19,661 bases of DNA from Gamarada debralockiae (lineage: Eukaryota; Ascomycota; Leotiomycetes; Helotiales; Hyphodiscaceae): assembly GCA_002803225.1 (NCBI GenBank), contig NXFV01000509.1, positions 1 to 19,661 of the forward strand. Reading direction: 5' to 3'. The position numbers and the translations under genes are program-made. Positions 9,000 to 15,982 of the stretch are shown piece after piece (position 1 is the stretch's first letter; every line of letters begins with the position of its first letter). The notes below the pieces were generated by a model that was not told the DNA's origin, made no database searches, and saw only the letters and a list, made by a program, of their open reading frames with translations.

Positions 9000-9020
9000 C
9001 CTCCCCCCGCCCCTCCCCCC
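9000..9020 (-). other. G-rich tract on minus strand (possible G-quadruplex)
   Basis: The plus strand is nearly pure C with single interruptions. Read on the minus strand it gives runs of 6, 4, 6 and 2 guanines separated by single bases. This fits a two-tetrad or bulged G-quadruplex; a regular three-tetrad form lacks a fourth run of three. It is striking because the surroundings are AT-rich. Confidence 0.5.
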
Positions 9021-9239
9021 AATCATGTACAAAGTGTGGCTCTGGAATCAACCTCGGCCATTCCATAACATATACCGAAGTATGACATGCTTGTTCTTTC
9101 GGCAACGACTACCCACAGAAGCCTAGGCTGATATGTCGAGTTCGCAATTGGGGATAAAGGGCACACAGAAGGACTACTGATAGAATGAGTGTTCTGAAAA
9201 TAGCAAGGCAGACTTGATAGTTTTCGAGGGGCCTCAGAG

Positions 9240-9246
9240 TATAAAG
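9240..9246 (+). promoter_or_regulatory. TATA box-like element
   Basis: TATAAAG lies 63 bases upstream of the ATG at 9310, a normal fungal spacing, and is followed by a pyrimidine-rich stretch (about 9257-9305) typical of fungal transcription start regions. It supports the gene call downstream. Confidence 0.45.
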
Positions 9247-9309
9247 GGAGCTAGGCAGTCCTTTATTTTTCATTTATCTATCTTATCCATCATCATTTCG
9301 TTCTCTAGA

Positions 9310-9897
9310 ATGACACGCTTTCGTAATAAGACAGAAGCGTCTACATTGAGTTTGCGTAAAGGGATGCCTCAGAGCATCAAGTTTGCAATAGAAGCGTCAG
9401 AATATCTCCAAGTTGTGAACGGGGAGTTCATGGTTACCCTGTTCGTACTTTTAGTCTGACAGCATAGACATGAGACTGACAATCACCAAAGTAAGCAGAC
9501 TTTTTCTGCACAATTGGGTGAGAGATTTACCATTTCCATGGCACAATCCGCCGAGCAACACCCTACACTTACGCACCAATCCGTTGCGCCTACGCGACAG
9601 CAGCGGCAACGCACCCTTCTGTTGGCGGATGAAGCGCAAGAGTCAGCGTCAAGTGGTACTACTAACGCAGACCCTGGTGCGCAGTTACCCGATATACCTA
9701 GGCATCTTCGCCGAGATGTCCGACAGGTGCCTGATACCCCAGCTCAAGCACCCCTCCCAACACGTCCAAATGCTCGTCTCCTGGGTCAGCAGGCCAATCT
9801 ACCTGAAATGTCTATAACTTCAAGTGATCAAAGCACAAATACGACATCTTCACGTCCTCCTGTACCGCCTCTTCAGAGCACTAGTATAGACCGTTAG
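9310..9897 (+). CDS. Two-exon hypothetical protein, mostly disordered
   Basis: Exons 9310-9444 and 9499-9897 join in phase 0 across a 54-nt intron with donor GTACTT, branch-like GACTGAC and acceptor AAGCAG. The product is about 177 residues. Support: an upstream TATA-like box, ATG with A at -3, and the frame staying open across the predicted splice. The first 45 residues are mixed (MTRFRNKTEASTLSLRKG, then a hydrophobic patch ending MVTLF). The rest is rich in Gln, Ser, Thr, Pro and Arg with no hydrophobic core, so likely disordered. I recognise no family. After the TAG at 9895-9897 the frame stays open for about 36 codons with basic, coding-like composition (LDRREDRRRYRPVIGRED), so the stop may be a mutation or a further intron may bypass it. 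It could also be a gag-like or other transposon remnant. Confidence 0.42.
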
Positions 9898-9947
9898 TCG
9901 CTACAGCAGCCATATAGTCGCTTTGCAAAAGCACTCGATAGACGTGA

Positions 9948-10209
9948 AGACCGAAGAAGATACAGGCCCGTCATAGGGCGCGAGGATTGTCCAATCTTAT
10001 ATGGAACCTGTTAGGGACTGTAAATATATCATCAGATGAAATAATTGTTGTCTTGAATACCATGATGGGTGTCAGTATCAATGGTTCGGTTCATCAGATG
10101 CTTCCGCATTGTGGTCAATGGTAAGTTTCTTAGCCTTGAAAGACACGTCATTTACTAATGCTGATATTGTAGTCGCTCTCAAGCTTCAAAAGCTGATATA
10201 AAAGATTGA
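9948..10209 (+). CDS. Two coding-like exons around a textbook intron (partial)
   Basis: A frame open from 9948 reaches a donor GTAAGT at 10121, and a 52-nt intron carries TACTAATGCTGAT and ends TTGTAG at 10172. The joined frame continues from 10173 to a TGA at 10207-10209. The intron signals are the strongest in this part of the window, so some transcript probably crosses here. The encoded end reads GVSINGSVHQMLPHCGQC then RSQASKADIKD. It could be the 3' part of the gene starting at 9310: a donor at 9862 with acceptor at 9965 would keep phase, as would 9893 with 9984, but neither site pair is strong. Alternatively it is a short separate gene starting at ATG 10062. No family recognised. Confidence 0.35.
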
Positions 10210-10527
10210 AGTGGGGTATCGAAGATGAGAGCGACTGATTTTAGAGCTTGGTGGATTAGATGGGATAATACGTAAATTGATTGTGCTTCATGAGTTTTGC
10301 ACGCTCAAAGTTCTGCGTTCAAATTCCAACTTCGTATTGAGACGCGGATCGCTTGCGTAGTTCCTCTTTATTTCCTCATAATCGAGCTGCTGAGAAGGTC
10401 TAAGTATGATCAAAACAAGTCGTCATTCGTCAATTGTGAGAGCTACAGGTCATCCTACTCATGTCTCCAAAGACTTCACTCGAAACCCAACCAAGGCCAC
10501 TAGCTCAACACAAGATTACTTCGCTTC
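10210..10527. other. Short intergenic stretch, nothing firm
   Basis: One open frame (10297-10503, +) has no recognisable features and no context support. The last part may be 3' flank of the minus-strand relic that ends at 10528. Confidence 0.45.
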
Positions 10528-10977
10528 TTAATACTGTTCCTCAAACCGAATGCCAGGATTCCGCATAGTCTTACCGAACATGTTCTTCATGTTAGCCCCA
10601 CCAAAACCGGCAATAATTCCCATTTCAACTTACCATCCTTGACCTCGAGCTCCTCTATTTCCATCCCTAGCAAACTAGGCACCAAAATTGGCAGCCTCAC
10701 GTTACAGCGACGGACAGCTGGAAGGCCGAGGCTTTATCCTTCTCTTCAAACATCCCTTCCAATGACATGAAATTCTTGTCTTCGCGCTACTGCACCTCGT
10801 AAGGTGGTCGATACCACCCTCACCAAAATTTCCTCAATGTCGCAACCTCGGACTACGCTGCCTCTATCGCTAACTCACAGAAAAGCAGTCGGCTGCCAGT
10901 GGGCCGAGTTGGCCTTTGTCTGGCATAAGAATGGGTTGTAGTCGAGATTGAGTGAGGGATCCTGTGGTATGAAATTA
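10528..10977 (-). pseudogene. Relic of an unrecognised gene, several frameshifts and stops
   Basis: Coding-quality patches occur in one order on the minus strand but in shifting frames. First comes QDPSLNLDYNPFL (about 10965-10925, just after an acceptor-like CCACAG). Then GWYRPPYEVQ-stop-REDKNFMSLEGMF and EEKDKASAFQLSVAV (about 10825-10705), VRLPILVPSLLGMEIEELE then VKDGKLKW (about 10700-10620), and GIIAGFGGANMKNMFGKTM then RNPGIRFEEQY and a TAA at 10528. At least three frame breaks are needed, one probably a lost G in the run after AAATGG. In-frame TAG/TGA codons interrupt it, some explicable as C-to-T or G-to-A changes. The patches look like one globular intracellular protein, but I do not recognise it. 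The 5' end is not defined and may extend past 11000. Confidence 0.42.
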
Positions 10978-12067
10978 TGTAGGGGTGTTTAAGGAATGGC
11001 TCAATAGATTGACTACACTAGCTTTGCCAAGTTTTGAGAGTACCAAAATGTACTGCCATTTGTTCCTTGGTTTGAATAGAAATTACGGGGCAATCTTTTC
11101 CTTTCTGTGCCGTGTATCAAACCTTTTAGCTATCACTTCATTGCCTCACCGGTACTCCATGATCTTTGTCTCCCCTGAAAATAAGGCTTACACCATAATG
11201 AAATCCTCGACTTCGACAATCGTATTGGAACCTATGGTAGCCCAGAGTTTCAAGGCACATGATTGTCTTGGGGATATGACGTTCGACCCCCGACGCCGTA
11301 CAAGGCACTCTTTGAGTAACAGCATGAGCATTGACTGATTATTCTCGTAAGGAGATACAGCGAGATCCTCGTAATGATCAAGATCTCACATGTGGAAATG
11401 TGAGCAAGTATTCTAGACCCATCGAGATCGAAGGTCTATCCTGGATGACTCTACCCGAAGGGTGCGGTATTTTTATTAGGCAGCTATTTCAACCAATTCC
11501 TCATTTCGAGGATCTACGGCGGCGCATCAAGGCCTCGGCATTATTCATAATCCAGGAACCAGAGTGGGTATTTGTTATGAGAAAGAGGTATTGAGAACAT
11601 GGAACGCCATTAACCGAAATCAAATGTGGCAAAATGCGTTGATAACTGAAAGGGCACTCCCCACCCACGCTGCATGGGTAGTCGGCAGAAGCAAAGTGAG
11701 GAGAAATGGATAAGGTTATCTAGGAAGTGCGATTCCGGATGATGTACATTGAAATGTTTTGGAATGGGGTTAAATGAGTTCGTGATTGGATAGTTGATGG
11801 AATAGGAAAGGATTTAAGTTTTGGGAGATCATATAGTATTCTACTATCCGAAAAGCTAGTGACTCGCAATCACCGAGTCAATTTGAGTTTCTGAGCTGTA
11901 TTGATTGATTGATTGTTCTTACGCTGACCAGCTAGCCTGCTATGCAGTACTCCTATAAATACAAGCCCTGGGGAAACCTAAAAGGAACAAAACCCAAGAC
12001 ACAGTAGTTCTAATAGTTCCAGTGACTCGCTCGCTATCTATTAAACCAGACAGCTCTATACTAGACC
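10978..12067. other. Region without a firm gene
   Basis: Open frames at 10985-11338 and 11331-11594 (+) overlap in different frames. The second has a coding-like patch (EIEGLSWMTLPEGCGIFIRQ) and could be another relic. A small hairpin CTCACAT/ATGTGAG is near 11386-11405. At 11900-11915 there is a short TTGA tandem. A TATAAAT at 11954-11960 is not followed by an open frame; it may belong to a transposon promoter. The last part is the 3' flank of the LINE relic; no poly(A)-derived T-run is visible there. Confidence 0.4.
11954..11960 (+). promoter_or_regulatory. Isolated TATA box-like element
   Basis: TATAAAT in the context CTCCTATAAATACAAGCCC is a good TATA match, but no coding frame starts within the next several hundred bases on this strand. 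It may be part of an LTR-like or other element promoter. Confidence 0.25.
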
Positions 12068-12480
12068 TTACTCGTAGAGAAGTGTCTTAGCCAAAGAGAA
12101 TTGTGGGAGGCCCCCTGATCGTATTATCCACCAACTAACTACCCCTGCTCATCCTGGGGTATCTAGTAACCTCCTGAGGTCTGGCCTCCTTCCGCTACTT
12201 GCTCTCCAAAGCTCTTCCCTGCAGTGTACTAGCACGTGCCTTGGGGTTTCCATTTATTCCCGCAGCTGCAGTAACCGGAGTCGATCCCTGGGACCCTAGC
12301 CTTGCAAAGGAAGTAGGCTAGCCCTGTGCAACCAGTGCGGAGCTGGACTAGTGCTGAGCTCTCGGCTTTGCGGAGGCTGTTGTGGAGCTGTAGGATCTTA
12401 GGGTCAGGGGGCCTGTTCCATGCTACTATTCCCAATTGGGCCTGGGTAGCCTCCCACCTATGCTTCTTGTTGTTATGAGA
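12068..12480 (-). mobile_element. 3' end of a Tad1-like non-LTR retrotransposon (LINE) ORF2, decayed
   Basis: The minus strand encodes the C-terminal part of the reverse-transcriptase polyprotein of fungal Tad-type LINEs: HRWEATQAQLG, LHNSLRKAESSALVQLRTG, GLAYFLCKARVPGIDSGYCS, CG, then after a frame break at about 12234-12240 HVLVHCREELWRASSGRRPD, LRRLLDTPG, an in-frame TGA, and SGGLPQFSLAKTLLYE before a TAA at 12068-12070. The CxCG...HxxxHC pattern is the terminal zinc-knuckle-like motif that follows RNase H in this family. There is one frameshift, one internal stop, and a further in-frame TAG at about 12490 upstream. The catalytic reverse transcriptase core is missing, as expected for a 5'-truncated or broken copy. 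The element cannot move. Confidence 0.82.
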
Positions 12481-12913
12481 ACCCTAATACTGAGGTGCAT
12501 ATAGCGCTAGTCCAAAATAGGCTTCGTAAGCTTCAATTCAAAAATCTCTACCCTTTCGTACAGAGTTCAACCCTTCGCATATATCTACAGCTTGACATCG
12601 GGTCCTCGGCCTTCCCCAGCTCTTCGGCCTTCTCCAGCTATTCAGTCTTCTCCAGATATCACCGTACTTCCTAGACCTTCTGGACCTATCAACACTTCCA
12701 AGCTTCCAGAACCCTCTTTCCTTCTGTGGCCGCAGTCTGAGCTGTATTCGAGGGTGATTGAGTCGCTTTGAGATTGTGGACTGTTCTGTTCCAAACAGAT
12801 AGCCTTTTGGAGCGCCTTTTAACAAGTCTTCCAGCTTGAGATCCGTCCCAAGACTTACACCCTATCTCCAAGACATTTCTTATATAGAATGTTCTCGGAG
12901 CAGAACTGGGCAC
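12481..12913 (-). other. Sequence upstream of LINE tail, origin unclear
   Basis: The LINE frame can be read upstream through two stops (AYFGLALYAPQY, then EAY) into an open frame at 12538-12825 rich in Arg, Lys, Trp and Ser that does not resemble reverse transcriptase or RNase H. It contains an imperfect 18-bp tandem repeat (12604-12657). It may be unrelated DNA joined to the LINE end, or low-complexity element sequence. Confidence 0.4.
12604..12657 (+). repeat. Imperfect 18-bp tandem repeat, three units
   Basis: Units begin at 12604 (CCTCGGCCTTCCCCAGCT), 12622 (CTTCGGCCTTCTCCAGCT) and 12640 (ATTCAGTCTTCTCCAGAT). The period is a multiple of three. Differences are mostly C/T. Confidence 0.6.
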
Positions 12914-13001
12914 CTATCAACGTGCTATCAACGGGCGATCAACGGGCGATCAACGGGCGATCAACGGGCGATCAACGGGCGATCAACGGGCTATTAACGG
13001 G
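12914..13001 (+). repeat. 11-bp tandem array, eight units
   Basis: Eight consecutive 11-bp units of the form CGATCAACGGG. The five central units (12936-12990) are identical. The outer units carry CT instead of CG at the start, or single changes such as ACGTG and ATTAACGGG. Homogeneous centre with diverged edges is the usual pattern of a growing array. It sits just beyond the LINE-associated segment. No CRISPR-like spacers are present. Confidence 0.92.
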
Positions 13002-13562
13002 CAACTCTCCACTCACGTGACCATACCAAAGCCCTGTGGCGTTTAGGCGTCAGGGTTTTAGATGGTAGCCTAATGCAAAATGCCTTGACGAGTCGGTAAA
13101 TCCTGCTGAGTCGGCCCTTCTTGCACTAATTACATGGCCTTCGGGCGCAGTCTAATGGACGGCACAAGAGACTGCCGGTGGGAAGTTTTCGTCCCAAGGC
13201 ACTGGCGCATCTAGGCTTCCATACGTATCCTGGACCTTCAGTCTAGTGGACAGATTATTGGAAAGTAGTAGCGAAGACACCTAGATGCCGTATATGGCTA
13301 CGACCAGAGTAATTGGGGCGCAGCAATTAATGGGTGCCTATCAGAAGGGAGGATAGTTTTTGGTATTGATACCAAAAGGTTTGAAGCGCGGTCTTGGCAA
13401 AAGGGAATTCTTCTAAGTAATATTACATCCAAACTAATTTTGCCTCAGACAGCGCTGGAGGAAACAGTACATTGGTCAAGGAATCCGGTATAATGCTATC
13501 TCCGTCGATACGATGTGTGTAAACTCAGATCCTTCTAACATTCATCTCTTTGGCTTATATGT
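13002..13562. other. Intergenic region
   Basis: GC content is near that of genes, but no long frame is open. At 13358-13377 there is a perfect inverted repeat of nine bases per arm (TTTTGGTAT, two-base centre, ATACCAAAA). GTCTA-TGGAC occurs twice (near 13151 and 13241). The right end is probably the 3' flank of the gene ending at 13563. Confidence 0.45.
13358..13377. repeat. Perfect short palindrome, possible protein-binding site
   Basis: TTTTGGTAT-TG-ATACCAAAA, nine-base arms with a two-base centre. The size and tight spacing fit a dimeric protein binding site, but it lies at the 3' side of the nearest gene. Chance is possible. Confidence 0.35.
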
Positions 13563-14315
13563 CTATGTAGGCCGCCGAAAATCTTTGCCGTTTAATCTTT
13601 CCGTCCACTCTTTGAAAGGTGAGAAGCATGCCGCTGTATCCAAAGCCCGTGATCCCACCATCCAGTCTTGCATTGCAAGCCACTCACTCCATCTTGACTC
13701 AGCCGCCGTCATCTCCTCCTCTGTAACATCCCTCAATGGACTTAAGAAAGGCAGTGTCTCGTTTGGCGAAAAGTCGTAAGCAGCCTTGACGTCCAGCCAG
13801 TTCGCGCTCTTTGATGCAAAGAGATAATTTCGCCGTTCCATCTCGTGTAAAGGTCCGATTCCTTGTGCCCAACTTCCACCGAAAAAGCCGAATAGTACTT
13901 TAGGGGAGTCGTGGCCGGTAGCCACAAGACGTTGCAGATATGGGATGATCGAGATTAATTGCGGATGGTCGTTATTGCTCTTACTCGGGACTGAACTTTC
14001 GCTCTGCTGTACATGTATCGGGGCTGAGGGGTCCACGGGGTATAGAGAGGACCGGGACGATGAAGTAACAGAGAGAGGCCACCTTTGAAATGGCAATTTG
14101 ATGTTGAGAAATGTAGCTAGAGCTTGAACGGACCTGTTGTGCTGCCCATAGTCTAGGAAATAGCTCTGGCAGCTCTGGAAATGCGGATACCACTCTAGGA
14201 TATCGAATTGACGTTGCGCTGGTTTGGCCGGACGGTCGTCACTGGGGGCGATGCCAAAACCTGCGAGCCGTTGGACAGGCGGAACGAAAGATGTTGCATC
14301 GTTATTGCGCTCCAT
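13563..14315 (-). CDS. Uncharacterised fungal protein, intronless
   Basis: A 250-residue open frame with well-balanced globular composition and no signal peptide or membrane segment, so probably intracellular. Distinctive segments: FDILEWYPHFQSCQSYFLDY (37-56), HNRSVQALATFLNIKLP (59-75), IIPYLQRLVATGHDSPKVLF (123-142), GFFGGSWAQGIGPLHEMERR (143-162) and WSEWLAMQDWMVG (209-221). The aromatic-rich, conserved-looking blocks are separated by a Ser/Pro-rich linker at about 82-115. It reads like a complete protein of a fungal family without an assigned function; I cannot name a domain or reaction. The Met at 14315 precedes all the good blocks. No intron signals interrupt the frame. Upstream (14316 onward) is a long non-coding stretch that could hold its promoter. 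Confidence 0.78.
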   Translation of the reverse strand: MERNNDATSFVPPVQRLAGFGIAPSDDRPAKPAQRQFDILEWYPHFQSCQSYFLDYGQHNRSVQALATFLNIKLPFQRWPLSVTSSSRSSLYPVDPSAPIHVQQSESSVPSKSNNDHPQLISIIPYLQRLVATGHDSPKVLFGFFGGSWAQGIGPLHEMERRNYLFASKSANWLDVKAAYDFSPNETLPFLSPLRDVTEEEMTAAESRWSEWLAMQDWMVGSRALDTAACFSPFKEWTERLNGKDFRRPT

Positions 14316-15342
14316 TCTGGTAGAGGTGTTGCCCTTAGCAAGTAACTTTATTCTGCCAGTAAATGTATGGATAAATATACCAGAGAAAGGGTAAGAAGCG
14401 TACTCTCGATTTTAAACCACACCTTGATCCTTTTGGCCAAAGTGACAGGCATAGACTGGGCTGTATTGCCAGTCCGGTCTTCATTCCCTCGCACTGCTTG
14501 TGATTGACCTCATGATTGCTGTACGACCTGGCATCCCACGGATTGATGTCCAAATTCAAGGGTAAAATGCATGGTTACCCTTCCTGAGTTGATTGATCCT
14601 CGCCGAGTCTGGAGCTCTAATCCAAGCATCCGACACTTGTCGATCTTTATACGCGTACGGAAAATCCCACCCACTCGGATTTCGGGATCCTTCGGGTACG
14701 GTTAAGCACAGACATTCTCAGCCAGCACTTCGACGCCTACGCGCCGAGGTTCGTTCCTCTTAATCCGAAGGATTGCCCGAAGATAGTGGCAAGTGGTATT
14801 TCAGGGATACGGAATGAGATGACACGGAAGAGAACGCAGCCAATCACCTTCAGGTGTGAATGTTCAAATGCCGACCACCCTGCAATGCACGATAAAGGGG
14901 ACTAAGCGAAGTGTTCTGAGCTGATGTACCAAAGTATGGAAAATGAAACTCTACGGACCAGAACCCATTATTATTCAACTCGGCACTTTAGAATCAGTGT
15001 TTGATAATAAAGACTATTTCACAGCACAAAAACTAAATCTTATTAAAATCTAGAGGAAAATTTTTATCTCTCCTTCTGGTATCGAGTTTAAAGTTTGGTG
15101 GCGTCGCGGGCTGATATGAAAATGTCAGATCCGTTTTCTAGCTCCGTGTTACCTTTGTGTTTCACCCCAGTATCGTTCGCATATGTGGGGGAGATCGCCC
15201 CCAACGACGGTTCACGTCTGTCAGCGGCGGGATTGGCCAGGATAAACAACCCAAAAAGTTTGTTTGATTAGAGGCTCCATTGGTCACCAATCGCTAACGC
15301 TAGGCCTATCACGTGGCAACTGCCGAGATTTGCAACAACTGA
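14316..15342. other. Long intergenic region
   Basis: No convincing gene. Part of it should be the promoter of the minus-strand gene starting at 14315. Between about 14660 and 14790 the words TTCGGG, CCGAAG and CCTTCGGGTACGG recur in both orientations, perhaps clustered binding sites. 14960-15060 is AT-rich. A 74-residue frame at 14335-14559 (-) looks random. Confidence 0.45.
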
Positions 15343-15375
15343 GTACTGTATTCACTCACCGGAGTCGTTTTGATC
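15343..15375 (-). repeat. Left arm of 33-bp inverted repeat (30/33)
   Basis: Read on the minus strand it matches 15600-15632 at 30 of 33 positions, beginning GATCAAAACGACTC and ending AATACAGTAC. The arms enclose 224 bases. Similarity does not clearly extend beyond the arms. Confidence 0.8.
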
Positions 15376-15599
15376 TTTACCTTTTTGGGAGTGTGGACAA
15401 AAGCTTCGATCAATAACAACACTGATCCGAAACGATTTCTCACCTATTTCGCCTTCCCGAACAGGTATAGAAGGATTGACTGGCCAGCTGATCAACCACA
15501 GAAATCGATCAAATGATATGCGATGCCCTCTTGGGGTATTTTTTATAAAACAATCCATATATGCCTCAAGGGGTATCGAAGGCTAATCAATCGGTTCTA
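15376..15599. other. Interior of foldback-like element
   Basis: No gene. It holds two near-identical words, CCTCTTGGGGTAT at about 15530 and CCTCAAGGGGTAT at about 15564, each nearly self-complementary. The size (about 290 bases including arms) suits a miniature inverted-repeat element. Confidence 0.4.
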
Positions 15600-15632
15600 G
15601 ATCAAAACGACTCTCGTGAGTTAATACAGTAC
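15600..15632 (+). repeat. Right arm of 33-bp inverted repeat (30/33)
   Basis: Partner of 15343-15375; the three mismatches are at arm positions 15, 16 and 23. It ends 15 bases before the minisatellite at 15648. Confidence 0.8.
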
Positions 15633-15647
15633 AAGTTCGTTTTGCCA

Positions 15648-15860
15648 GTACCTACAGGCGAGGAAAGAGCCCTGACACCGGTGCATTTTCCCCTGTACCT
15701 ACAGTCGAGGCAAGAGCCCTGACTGCCAATGCATTTTCCCCTGTACCTACAGTCGAGGCAAGAGCCCTGACTGCCAGTGAATTTTCCCTGTACCTACAGT
15801 CGAGGGAAGAGCCCTGACTGCCAGTGCATTCCCCTTTACCTACAACCGAGGGAAGATCCC
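15648..15860 (+). repeat. 46-48-bp minisatellite, about 4.5 units
   Basis: Units start at 15648, 15695, 15743 and 15790, with a partial unit at 15836. Each contains GTACCTACAGTCGAGG, AAGAGCCCTGACTGCCAGTG and CATTTTCCCCT with small changes. Period is 46-48 bases, so not a multiple of three, and no coding role is apparent. The array ends about 120 bases before the MHYT gene start, so it lies in or beside that promoter. Confidence 0.93.
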
Positions 15861-15982
15861 AACCTCGAGGAGATTAGAAAATGATATGATGTTTAGCATT
15901 GCCCCATCTCGAGAGTCAGGAGTGGTGTCTCGAAGTGTTACTTACGAATATCGTACTTTGTCTCGGCCTCAGAGGATACACG

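Noticed and set aside
8755..9105. 116-residue minus-strand open frame
   Set aside because: Crosses a G/C homopolymer tract and an inverted-repeat arm; Tyr/Ile/Thr-heavy composition is what AT-rich DNA gives by chance.
12914..13001. CRISPR-like array
   Set aside because: Units are 11 bases directly head to tail with no spacers, and the window is eukaryotic.
15648..15860. Tandem repeat as part of a coding exon
   Set aside because: The period varies between 46 and 48 bases, so a frame could not be kept.
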